From contig NZ_JABAII010000015.1 of the NCBI RefSeq assembly GCF_012641405.1, positions 1-64,000 on the forward strand: a DNA stretch of 64,000 nucleotides, in the 5' to 3' direction. Each line of letters begins with the position of its first letter. Position 1 is the first letter of the stretch. The DNA comes from Rhizobium sp. P40RR-XXII (lineage in GTDB: Bacteria; Pseudomonadota; Alphaproteobacteria; Rhizobiales; Rhizobiaceae). Both the position numbers and the translations under genes were made by a program. The notes below the pieces were generated by a model. It was given only the letters and a program-made list of their open reading frames with translations, was not told where the DNA came from and ran no database searches. This document shows, one piece after another, positions 50,743-58,807 of this stretch.

Positions 50743-52104
50743 TCAACCGGCGACGTGTTCTTCGCCGGCTTCCTTCTCCATGGCGCGCCGGGCGCGGATC
50801 GCCGCTGCGATGAAGACGCGCGACAGGCCGTGATAGAGCGGCTCGCGCGACAGCAGCCGCGACGTCACATAGCCGATCATCGACACTGCCATGATCGGGA
50901 TGACGGCCTGATGATCGCCCGTCATTTCCAGGATGATGACGAAGGCGGTCATCGGCGCCTGAACCACGCCGGCGAAATAGCCTGCCATGCCGAGAATTGC
51001 TGCAAGCGCCACACCGCCGCCGACCAGCGTGCCGACCGTGCTGCCGAAACCGGCGCCGACGGCAAGCGACGGCGCAAAGATGCCGCCGGGAATGCCCGAG
51101 ATCATCGACAGGAAGCTCGCCAGCAGTTTTTCGAGGAAGAAGAGTTCGGGTAGGGCATGCCCTTCGACCGCGCCGCGGGCCTGCTCGTAGCCGGTGCCGA
51201 AGGTCTGGCCGCCAGAGAGCACGCCGACGGCGGCAACGACAAGGCCGCAGAGGCCGGCAAGGATCAGCATGCGCTTGAGCGGCTGCGGCTGTGCCCAGCG
51301 GCGGATGCGGATGCCGGCATAGAGTGCCAGCCCGCTGAAGGTAGCGCCGAGCGCGCCGCCGCCGACACCGCAGATCAGCATGACGATCCAATCCCGAAGC
51401 ATCGTCGGGGCGGCATCGGCCGTGCCGAAATAGTTGTAGCTGCCGGAAAGGCCGAGTGCGGCAAGGCCGGAAAGAATGACGGCGGTCAGAACGAGGCCAT
51501 TGGCGCGGGATTCATAGGTGCGGCTCATCTCCTCGATGGCAAAGACAATGCCGGCAAGCGGTGTGTTGAAGGCGGCGGCGATACCGGCGGCGGAACCCGC
51601 AAGAATAAGCCCCTTTGCCTGCGCCATGCCACCGAAGCGGGCAACCGCCAGCATGAAGGAGGCACCGACCTGCACCGTCGGCCCCTCGCGGCCGATGGAA
51701 GCGCCGCTCAGAAGCCCCAATATGGTCAGCACGATCTTGCCGAAGGCCAGCCGTAGCGAGAGCAGCTTCGTGCGATCCTCGTCATGATGCAGATGCCGCG
51801 CAGCGATCGCCTGCGGAATGCCGCTCCCTTGCGAATTGGGAAGCAGGGTCGCGGCGAGATAGGCTGATAGCACGAAGCCGAGCGGCGTCAGCAGCAGCGG
51901 CAGCAACCATGTCCATTCGCCCGATTGGGTCACACCGGTAAAGGCGCGCTGCGCCAGATCGGCAAGCTTGGCAAAACCGACGCTGATCACGCCGATCGCC
52001 AACGCGCCCGTCCAGAAGACCAAACGCGGCCGCCAGAGATTGAACGAACCCCAGAAAACACGGGAACGGCGGAGCAGCTTGGACTTACGGTAGATAGGGG
52101 GCAT
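50743..52104 (-). CDS. ClC-family chloride channel or H+/Cl- exchanger
   Basis: 453 residues with about 18 helical segments. The selectivity sequences are GSGIP (93-97), GREGP (138-142, with the gating glutamate E140) and GGIFAP. A gating glutamate is compatible with either channel or exchanger. No CBS domains follow. It lies alone, convergent with the Rrf2 gene and downstream of the toxin-antitoxin pair. Confidence 0.95.
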   Translation of the reverse strand: MPPIYRKSKLLRRSRVFWGSFNLWRPRLVFWTGALAIGVISVGFAKLADLAQRAFTGVTQSGEWTWLLPLLLTPLGFVLSAYLAATLLPNSQGSGIPQAIAARHLHHDEDRTKLLSLRLAFGKIVLTILGLLSGASIGREGPTVQVGASFMLAVARFGGMAQAKGLILAGSAAGIAAAFNTPLAGIVFAIEEMSRTYESRANGLVLTAVILSGLAALGLSGSYNYFGTADAAPTMLRDWIVMLICGVGGGALGATFSGLALYAGIRIRRWAQPQPLKRMLILAGLCGLVVAAVGVLSGGQTFGTGYEQARGAVEGHALPELFFLEKLLASFLSMISGIPGGIFAPSLAVGAGFGSTVGTLVGGGVALAAILGMAGYFAGVVQAPMTAFVIILEMTGDHQAVIPIMAVSMIGYVTSRLLSREPLYHGLSRVFIAAAIRARRAMEKEAGEEHVAG

Positions 52105-52139
52105 GGGACGCTCTTCAGGACAATTAGAGTCGGAGGATA

Positions 52140-52571
52140 CTATTCGGTCCTGGCAACTGATCTATGCACCGATTGTCGCGCCAGTGCCACAAAACGATGT
52201 TTCACCTCGTTGAAAAGGCTTGGCGGCAATGGTCCGAGATAACCGCTCTCCGTCTCCGCCGGACGAATATCCGGCCCCGGCCAAGCAAAATAGTTGCTTT
52301 CCGAAAGTACGATCCACGAAGGGGCATCATCCAGACCGAGCCGGAGTTTGACCGGCGCGGGAAGTTCGATGGCCATGGACGCCGTTTCTGGAGGCGAATG
52401 GGTAATGGGGAGGACACGCACCTGCTTGGTTCCGTCTGCATCGCTGACAACAAGGGCCAACACGAGGCAAGGGCGATCTTTCACCCCTTCTTCGCGTCCC
52501 TCCAGGCGCTCCCTATGCCAGAGATAAGAATAGCGAAAGACGAAGCCGACTTTGACCTCAGCGGGCAGCAT
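52140..52571 (-). CDS. PemK/MazF-like toxin component
   Basis: 143 residues. VGFVFRYSYLWHRERLEGREEGVKDRPCLVLAL places a KDRPCLVL segment as in the PemK/MazF barrel (typical xxxRPxxVL), followed by VRVLPITHSPPETASMAIELP with the conserved Thr-His-Ser region and LSESNYFAWPGPDI. MazF-like proteins cut RNA. It is longer than classic MazF and overlaps the antitoxin by 14 bases, which fits a toxin-antitoxin pair. The toxin assignment is from layout and partial motifs. Confidence 0.7.
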   Translation of the reverse strand: MLPAEVKVGFVFRYSYLWHRERLEGREEGVKDRPCLVLALVVSDADGTKQVRVLPITHSPPETASMAIELPAPVKLRLGLDDAPSWIVLSESNYFAWPGPDIRPAETESGYLGPLPPSLFNEVKHRFVALARQSVHRSVARTE

Positions 52572-52827
52572 GCGGCTTTAGTTCATCGTTAAGATGCTCA
52601 TGCCCGGCTTCCATCTCAGATGTTTCGACGGCCGCAATATCGGCATCTGAAAGATTCGATGTCAGCTGAACCTGCCTGTCTCGTCGCAGTAGTCGCTGAT
52701 AGTCTTCGTAAGCGAGCAAAACCGTTCGCGGCCGGCCGTTCTTGGTAATGACAACCGGATCGCGCATGGCCGCATCCTGAAATGCGCCAAAATTCTTGGA
52801 AGCTTCAGCGGCAGTTACCGTTTTCAT
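52558..52827 (-). CDS. Phd/YefM-family antitoxin
   Basis: 89 residues from ATG 52827, with AAGGAG upstream. The N-terminal Phd/YefM fold is MKTVTAAEASKNFGAFQDAAMRDPVVITKNGRPRTVLLAYEDYQRL; the C-terminal third is acidic and helical, suitable for toxin neutralisation. It precedes and overlaps the PemK-like gene. The promoter contains an inverted repeat expected for autorepression. Confidence 0.9.
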   Translation of the reverse strand: MKTVTAAEASKNFGAFQDAAMRDPVVITKNGRPRTVLLAYEDYQRLLRRDRQVQLTSNLSDADIAAVETSEMEAGHEHLNDELKPHAAR

Positions 52828-52846
52828 GGCAAGTCTCCTTACCGCA

Positions 52847-52875
52847 AATATACGGACTTTCCGTAAATCCCGCAA
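52847..52875 (-). promoter_or_regulatory. toxin-antitoxin promoter and operator
   Basis: On the minus strand, TTGCGG (52875-52870), a 17-base spacer and TATATT (52852-52847). The perfect dyad TACGGA-CTT-TCCGTA (52851-52865) covers the spacer and touches the -10, as in autoregulated Phd-type modules. Confidence 0.75.
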
Positions 52876-52908
52876 GTTATGCCGTCAAGTTGGCGTTGTC
52901 TGCCCCTC

Positions 52909-54561
52909 CTACCGATCGCTCGTCTCCCACCGCGGATTGATCCACGGCTCCTGGTTCGAGCGTGCCAGTCTCGGCTTGCCGAGGATGTGGTCGGCCGCCT
53001 TTTCGCCGGTCATGATCGAGGGACCGTTCAAATTGCCGTAGGTGACGTGCGGGAAGATCGAGCTGTCGGCAACGCGCAGGCCGTCGATGCCGATGACGCG
53101 GGTATCGGGATCGACCACCGCCATCGGATCGTCCTTGGAGCCCATCTTGCAGGTGCCGCAGGGGTGATAGGCGCTTTCCAGATGCTCGCGCAGGAAGGTG
53201 TCGATCTCATCGTCGGTCCGGACGTTCGCCCCAGGCTGGATTTCCGCGCCGCGATAGTCGTCGAAAGCCTTCTGCCCAAAGATCTCGCGGGTGAGCCGCA
53301 CGCAATGGCGGAACTTCTCCCAGTCCTCCGGATGGCTCATATAGTTGAAGCGGATCACCGGATCGGCCTTCGGATCGGAGGAGCGCAGGGTCACGTTGCC
53401 GCGCGATTTCGACAGGTTATAGCCGACATGCACCTGGAAGCCGTGGCTCTGGGCCGCCGCCTTGCCGTCGTAGCTGATGGCGACCGGCAGGAAGTGATAC
53501 TGGATATCCGGCTGCTTGACGCCGGGTGCGGAGCGCAGGAAGGCGCAGGCTTCGAACTGGTTCGACGTGCCGAGACCCGATTTGAAGAACATCCATTGCG
53601 CTCCGACGATCCCCTGCATGTACCAGGGCAGCCAGGAATAGAGCGATACCGGCTTGAGGCTGGTCTGCTGGAAATAGAATTCCATATGGTCCTGCAGGTT
53701 TGCGCCGACACCCGGCCGGTCGGCCTTCACCTCGATCCCCATATCGCGCAGATGCTGCGCAGGCCCGATGCCGGAGAGCATCAGCAGCTTCGGGGAGTTG
53801 AACGAGGAGGCGGAGATGATCACCTCGCGGTTCGCCCTGATGATCTCGGTCTTGCCGTTACGCTCCACTTCGACGCCGGTCGCGCGGCCGTTTTCGATGA
53901 CGATCTTGCGGGCAAAGCAGCGGATGAGCTTCACGTTCGGCCGCTTCAGCGCGGGCTTGAGGTAGGCCGTCGCCGCAGACCAGCGCCGGCCCATCCAGGT
54001 CGTCTGCTCCATGAGGCCGAAGCCTTCCTGCTTGCTGCCGTTATAATCCTCGGTCGCCTCGAAGCCGGCCTGCTTGCCGGCTTCGATGAAGGCGTGGAAA
54101 AGGGGATTGCGGGCATCGCCGCGGCGCACATGCAGCGGGCCGTCCGTGCCGCGCCAGCCGTCCTCGCCGCCATGCGAATGTTCCATACGCTTGAAATAGG
54201 GCAGCACGTCCGCATAGGCCCAGCCTTGAGCGCCGAGCTTCTCCCAGCGATTGAAATCCTCCGCATGACCACGGACATAGACCATGCCGTTGATCGAGGA
54301 GGAGCCGCCGATTACCTTGCCGCGCGGGGCGGTGATGCGGCGGTTGTTGAGCTGCGGTTCGGGTTCGGAGAGATAGCCCCAATTGTAGCGATCCATGCTC
54401 ATCGGCCAGGCAAGTGCTGCCGGCATCTGGATGAACGGGCCGAAGTCGCTGCCGCCGAACTCCAGAACGATGACCGAATGCTTGCCGTCTTCCGACAGGC
54501 GGTAAGCCATGGCGGAGCCGGCCGAGCCCGAGCCGACGATGACGAAATCTGCCTGCTGCAT
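52909..54561 (-). CDS. betA: choline dehydrogenase
   Basis: 550 residues. GMC flavoenzyme oxidising choline to betaine aldehyde at the membrane. FAD motif VIVGSGSAGSAMAYRLSE at the N-terminus, the GMC signature GKVIGGSSSINGMVYVRGHAEDF, second signature SFNSPKLLMLSGIGP, and the catalytic His region SAYHPCGTCKMG near the C-terminus. Last gene of the bet operon, 160 bases after betB. Confidence 0.96.
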   Translation of the reverse strand: MQQADFVIVGSGSAGSAMAYRLSEDGKHSVIVLEFGGSDFGPFIQMPAALAWPMSMDRYNWGYLSEPEPQLNNRRITAPRGKVIGGSSSINGMVYVRGHAEDFNRWEKLGAQGWAYADVLPYFKRMEHSHGGEDGWRGTDGPLHVRRGDARNPLFHAFIEAGKQAGFEATEDYNGSKQEGFGLMEQTTWMGRRWSAATAYLKPALKRPNVKLIRCFARKIVIENGRATGVEVERNGKTEIIRANREVIISASSFNSPKLLMLSGIGPAQHLRDMGIEVKADRPGVGANLQDHMEFYFQQTSLKPVSLYSWLPWYMQGIVGAQWMFFKSGLGTSNQFEACAFLRSAPGVKQPDIQYHFLPVAISYDGKAAAQSHGFQVHVGYNLSKSRGNVTLRSSDPKADPVIRFNYMSHPEDWEKFRHCVRLTREIFGQKAFDDYRGAEIQPGANVRTDDEIDTFLREHLESAYHPCGTCKMGSKDDPMAVVDPDTRVIGIDGLRVADSSIFPHVTYGNLNGPSIMTGEKAADHILGKPRLARSNQEPWINPRWETSDR

Positions 54562-54662
54562 AGTTATCTCCCTGTGGCCGCCCTATCCTTCGAGGGCCGC
54601 CTTGGCGAGCACTTCAGGATGAGGCGGATCATCGTCCGCGCTTGCGATTGGTTGCTCCTGAC

Positions 54663-54700
54663 CTCCCTTGAGGCGCCGCCGCCGGCGCCCTCAAAGGGAG
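54663..54700. repeat. hairpin between betB and betA
   Basis: CTCCCTTGAGGCGCC and a nearly complementary GGCGCCCTCAAAGGGAG form a long stem with two bulged bases. It resembles intergenic palindromes of rhizobia and could reduce or stabilise the betA part of the transcript. Confidence 0.55.
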
Positions 54701-54721
54701 AAGTTGAGCCCCGAGGTTGCG

Positions 54722-56185
54722 TTAATAAGGCGCCTGCACCGGCCCCATGCCGACATAAACGGTCTTCAGCTCCGAATAGTGCTCGAGCGCCGCCAGCGAA
54801 TTTTCGCGGCCGAAGCCGGATTGCTTGGAGCCGCCGAAGGGAATTTCCACCGGCGCGAGATTGTAGGTGTTGATCCACAGTGTGCCGGCCTCGAGCTGGT
54901 CGACCATGCGGTGGGCGCGGGTGAGGTCTGCTGTGAAGACGCCGCCGGAAAGACCGAATTCGGTTGCGTTGGCACGGGCGATCACCTCGGCCTCGTCCTC
55001 GAAATCGAGAACGCACATGACCGGCCCGAAGATCTCCTCGCGGGCAATCGTCATGTCGTCGGTAACGTCGGCAAATACGGTCGGCTGAATGTAATAGCCT
55101 TCGCCGGAGACATTGTTCGGGATGCCGCCGCCGGTCAGCAGCGTCGCGCCTTCGGCCTTGCCCTTTTCGATGTAGGAAAGCACCTTTTCGCGCTGCGCCC
55201 AGGAGACCATCGGGCCGATCTGCGTTGCCTCGTCCATCGGATCGCCGATCAACATGGCATCGGTGCGTGCCTTCAGGCGTTTCAGGAATTCGGACTTGAT
55301 CTTGCTGTTGACGAAGACGCGCGTGCCGTTCGAGCAGACCTGGCCCGTCGAATAGAAGTTGCCGAGCATCGCGCCGCCGACGGCGCTGTCGATATCGGCA
55401 TCGTCGAACACGATCAGCGGCGACTTGCCGCCGAGCTCCATGGTGACGTGCTTGAGGTTGCCGGCGGCAGAAGCCGCCACCTTACGGCCCGTCGGCACCG
55501 AGCCGGTCAGGGAAACCTTCGCGATATCGGGATGGTTGATCAGCAGCGGCCCGGTTTCGCGGTCGCCCTGGATGACATTGTAAAGGCCTTTCGGCAGACC
55601 TGCCTCGATGAGGATTTCGGCAATCTTGAGTGCGCCGAGCGGCGTGTTTTCCGAAGGCTTGAATACCATGGCGTTGCCGGCGATGAGGGCTGGAGCGCCT
55701 TTCCAGCAGGCGATCTGCTGTGGGTAATTCCATGCGCCGATGCCGACGCAGACGCCGAGCGGCACGCGCTTGGTATAGGCGAAGTCGCCGCCCAGCGGGA
55801 TGTACGAGCCGTTGAGGCCGGCAGCCGCGATTCCGCCGAAGAATTCGAAGCTGTCGGCGCCGGAGGTCGGGTCGGCAACGATGGTTTCCTGGATCGGCTT
55901 GCCCGTATCCAGCGTCTCCAGCTCGGAAAGCTCGCGGTTACGCTCGCGCATGATGTCAGCTGCCCGCTTCAGGATGCGGCCGCGCGCCGTCGGGCTCATG
56001 GCAGCCCATTCCGGCTGCGCCCTCTTGGCACTGGCGATCGCCTTTTCGACGATGGCAGGCGTTGCCGCATGCAGGCGGGCGATCACCTCGCCGGTCGCGG
56101 GATAGATGCTTTCGATAAGGGTGCCGTCGGTGTCCTCGACATATTCCCCGTCGATGAAATGCGAGGCTTTCGGTTGTGCGCGCAT
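54722..56185 (-). CDS. betB: betaine aldehyde dehydrogenase
   Basis: 487 residues. NAD(P)-dependent aldehyde dehydrogenase that makes glycine betaine. General base E250 in VTMELGGKSPLIV, nucleophile C284 in STGQVCSNGTRVFV, cofactor loop FTGS-like VSLTGSVPTG. GAWNYP and FKPSENTP blocks are typical BADH. Its ATG overlaps the stop of the glutathione transferase gene by one base. Confidence 0.96.
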   Translation of the reverse strand: MRAQPKASHFIDGEYVEDTDGTLIESIYPATGEVIARLHAATPAIVEKAIASAKRAQPEWAAMSPTARGRILKRAADIMRERNRELSELETLDTGKPIQETIVADPTSGADSFEFFGGIAAAGLNGSYIPLGGDFAYTKRVPLGVCVGIGAWNYPQQIACWKGAPALIAGNAMVFKPSENTPLGALKIAEILIEAGLPKGLYNVIQGDRETGPLLINHPDIAKVSLTGSVPTGRKVAASAAGNLKHVTMELGGKSPLIVFDDADIDSAVGGAMLGNFYSTGQVCSNGTRVFVNSKIKSEFLKRLKARTDAMLIGDPMDEATQIGPMVSWAQREKVLSYIEKGKAEGATLLTGGGIPNNVSGEGYYIQPTVFADVTDDMTIAREEIFGPVMCVLDFEDEAEVIARANATEFGLSGGVFTADLTRAHRMVDQLEAGTLWINTYNLAPVEIPFGGSKQSGFGRENSLAALEHYSELKTVYVGMGPVQAPY

Positions 56186-56826
56186 TATAGAACCCTCAAT
56201 TCTTCGTAGGACACCATGACATGCTCTTGAAAAGCAGGTCGCTCGGTCAGGTTTTCATAGTAGCGCTGCAGCCGCGGATGGGCAGGGCGCTGGATATCGA
56301 TGTCGAAATAGCGATAGAGAACGTGCCCGAACTGTATGTCGGCCAGCGTCAGATTATCGCCTGCAAGGAAGCGATGCCGTTCGAACTGCGACTCGGCGAT
56401 GTCAAGCTTCGCACCGAGTGCTGCGACAGCCGCAACGATCGCCTTCTCATCGCGCAGGGCAGGAGCGGTCCGCACCACGCGCCAGAACACCGGGCCGGTG
56501 AAATTCAAGGCGATGTTGATCTTGGCCCATTCGGCCCATTTGTCGATCTGCGCGCGGCGCCGCTCGTCCTTCGGCCAGAAGGCATCGTCGCCATATTGCG
56601 TGGCGAGATAGCGCAGGATAGCGCCCGTTTCCCATAGCGGCTCGCCATCGCCGTCCCGCAGCACCGGAACAGTGCCATTCGGGTTCATTGCCAGAAATTC
56701 GGGCGTGTCGTTGACCCCATATTTGAAGCCTGCATCGATGCGCTCATAGGCAATGCCGAGCTCGCCGATGCACCACATCAGCGCCTGCACATTGGATGAC
56801 GATTTGCGGCCCCATACGGTCAGCAT
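56185..56826 (-). CDS. glutathione S-transferase family protein
   Basis: 213 residues from ATG 56826. Thioredoxin-fold N-terminal half with TVWGRKSSSNVQALMWCIGELGI (Ser/Asn at the usual catalytic turn), NPNGTVPVLRDGD cis-Pro and ETGAILRYLA; helical C-terminal half with LTLADIQFG. It lies between betI and betB where many rhizobia have betC. Its function in choline use, if any, is unknown; it may simply share the promoter. Confidence 0.93.
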   Translation of the reverse strand: MLTVWGRKSSSNVQALMWCIGELGIAYERIDAGFKYGVNDTPEFLAMNPNGTVPVLRDGDGEPLWETGAILRYLATQYGDDAFWPKDERRRAQIDKWAEWAKINIALNFTGPVFWRVVRTAPALRDEKAIVAAVAALGAKLDIAESQFERHRFLAGDNLTLADIQFGHVLYRYFDIDIQRPAHPRLQRYYENLTERPAFQEHVMVSYEELRVL

Positions 56827-56831
56827 GGTCT

Positions 56832-57419
56832 TCAGCCTTTCAACGCGTTGAGGTGAGTCGTCAGATAGCCTTCGGTCAGCGCGATCGACGCCTCGGTGCT
56901 GATCGGCGCGGATCTGAGGCCTTGGCGGATATAGAGCCCGTCGATCATGGCGGCCGCACCCTCGGCGATGCGCGCGGCATCGCCGGCCGGGCACAAAGCC
57001 TTGAGATTGGCGACGAGGTTCGAATGCAGCCGGCGTGCATAGATGACGAGAAAGCGGCGCGTCTCCTCCGAGCGCTGCGCTTCGGCATAGAAGGCGAGCC
57101 AGGCAGCGATCGTTTCCGGCGCGAACTGATCGGCCTGGAAACTGACGCGGATGATGGCGGAAAGCTTTTCACGGGGTGTCTTCGCAGCCCGAAGCGCCAT
57201 CACGACGCTGTTGCGCAACCGCTGTAGATGAACACGGACGGTTTCGATCAGCAGCTGTTCCTTGCTGCCGAAATAATGATGCGCAAGCGCGGCCGAAACA
57301 CCAGCCTGCTTGGCGATTTCGGACATGGTGACGGTCAGCGAGCCGTGATCGCCGATCACGCGCATCGCGGCATCCACCAGCGCCTTGCGGCGCACCGGCT
57401 CCATTCCAACTTTCGGCAT
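56832..57419 (-). CDS. betI: choline-responsive repressor BetI
   Basis: 195 residues. TetR-type HTH (RRKALVDAAMRVIGDHGSLTVTMSEIAKQAGVSAALAHHYFGSKEQLL) and the BetI C-terminal domain with a QFAPETIAAWLAFYAEAQRSEETRRFLVIYARRLHSNL segment. It represses the bet operon until choline is present. First gene of betI-gst-betB-betA; the operator lies just upstream. Confidence 0.95.
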   Translation of the reverse strand: MPKVGMEPVRRKALVDAAMRVIGDHGSLTVTMSEIAKQAGVSAALAHHYFGSKEQLLIETVRVHLQRLRNSVVMALRAAKTPREKLSAIIRVSFQADQFAPETIAAWLAFYAEAQRSEETRRFLVIYARRLHSNLVANLKALCPAGDAARIAEGAAAMIDGLYIRQGLRSAPISTEASIALTEGYLTTHLNALKG

Positions 57420-57453
57420 GCGTCAATCCCCAAGGCTGGAGCCAAGTGTATTT

Positions 57454-57473
57454 TTGATTGACTGATCAATCAA
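57454..57473. promoter_or_regulatory. BetI operator
   Basis: TTGATTGA-N4-TCAATCAA, 8-bp perfect arms, 35 bases before the betI start. It matches the TTGATTGAAC-type dyad known for BetI sites. Confidence 0.85.
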
Positions 57474-57571
57474 TAAAAAAATCACGCAGCGGCGATCCAT
57501 GCCAAAAAATCCGCAACCTCTTTCCGAGGAGCATTTCTGTGCCATACTTCGTAAGAGGAGGAGGTGCAGTC

Positions 57572-58120
57572 ATGATCGATATTCTTGATGAGGTCCCGCC
57601 ATCCGCAATGCGCGGCAAATGGGGTTGGTTTGTCGGGCTCGGCATATTGCTATTGATCTGCGGTGGCATCGCCCTTGGCAATCTGTTCATCGCCACCGTC
57701 GCTTCGGTCTTTTATGTTGGCATGCTGATGCTGATCGGCGGTATTGTGCATCTGGCCCACGCCGTTCAAGTGAGGGGCTGGGAGCATATCCTGTTCTGGG
57801 TTCTCAGCGGCCTGCTTTATACGATTGCCGGCGTGCTTGCCTTCGCCAACCCGCTGCTGGCTTCGGAGGCATTGACGCTGTTCCTTGCCATCGCTCTGCT
57901 CATTGCCGGCACGTTTCGTGTCTGGGTCGGCCGCAAGCTGAAGCCGGAGCGCGGCTGGGTCTGGATCGTCATCAGCGGCCTTGCGACCGCAGCGGCCGGT
58001 ATCGCCATCGCGGTCGGCTGGCCGGTCAACAGCCTCTGGATCCTTGGCCTTTTCCTGGCGTTCGATCTGATCTTCCAGGGCTGGACATTGGTGGCCTTCG
58101 GCCTTGTGCTCAGGCGGTAA
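57572..58120 (+). CDS. HdeD-family membrane protein (DUF308)
   Basis: 182 residues from ATG 57572, with GAGGAGG upstream. Six membrane helices in three pairs, each with the DUF308 pattern such as GLGILLLICGGIALGN, LIGGIVHLAHAV, LSGLLYTIAGVLAFANP and WILGLFLAFDLIFQG. HdeD is linked to acid resistance in E. coli; a general stress role is plausible. Divergent from betI and possibly within reach of the BetI operator. Confidence 0.92.
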   Translation: MIDILDEVPPSAMRGKWGWFVGLGILLLICGGIALGNLFIATVASVFYVGMLMLIGGIVHLAHAVQVRGWEHILFWVLSGLLYTIAGVLAFANPLLASEALTLFLAIALLIAGTFRVWVGRKLKPERGWVWIVISGLATAAAGIAIAVGWPVNSLWILGLFLAFDLIFQGWTLVAFGLVLRR

Positions 58121-58347
58121 CGGCTCTCCAAAAGGGGTAACGGACTGCTACTTTTTGACAAGGAGCGTGAGCGGCGCTACTCTCTGCCCCTCTGCCCAGT
58201 TAGGCGGAGCGATGTTGAGCTGATGTGACGACGGTACCTTCATCTGGAAGCAGGCATGTTCGAGAACACGCCCTGAAGGCACTGGTCGAGGCCGCGGAGC
58301 ATGCTTCCAGCCAAATTTCCGCGTAACAACATCAAGGGAGGAATATC

Positions 58348-58599
58348 ATGCCAATGGTAACGGTTTCCATCTCCCCGCTTCAGGCTGCTGGCATCCGTGC
58401 GGCGGTCGATACCGGCACTTATGCCTCAAGCAGCGAAGTCGTGCGGGAGGCCTTGCGCATGTGGGATGCGGCTCGCAAACGCGATGACGTTTGCGACGTG
58501 CCGCGTGCGGCTAACGATGGCGGAGACACGGCAAAAGGCAGCCGTTGCGTCGCCGACATGTTTGCCGATTACGACGCGGAACGGCATACGCATAACTAA
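58348..58599 (+). CDS. ParD-like antitoxin without a toxin gene
   Basis: 83 residues; GGGAGGA precedes the ATG. RHH opening MVTVSISPLQAAGIRAAVDTGTYASSSEVVREALRMWD. The second half is short and includes two cysteines. No ParE-like frame exists downstream before the cyclic-di-GMP gene 209 bases away, so it is an orphan or solitary DNA-binding protein. Confidence 0.85.
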   Translation: MPMVTVSISPLQAAGIRAAVDTGTYASSSEVVREALRMWDAARKRDDVCDVPRAANDGGDTAKGSRCVADMFADYDAERHTHN

Positions 58600-58807
58600 T
58601 TCACAAGCTGCCGGCGACAGCAGCGGCGCATGCCGGCGCGGCTGCCTTCCGTCCTGACGAATGGTTAATATTGCTTTACCATTCATGAAACTTTCACATA
58701 CGGGAAAGGTTTCGTTGACGCTTATGGCGCATCTTGGGGCGAAAACGCGGTAAATCCAAAGTTTTACTCAAATAAATTAGAACAGAATCCGCAAAGTGGA
58801 GATGGGC

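Noticed and set aside
52879..54873. Open plus-strand frame of about 660 codons across betA
   Set aside because: Antisense to a well-supported choline dehydrogenase; composition reflects the codon structure of the other strand.
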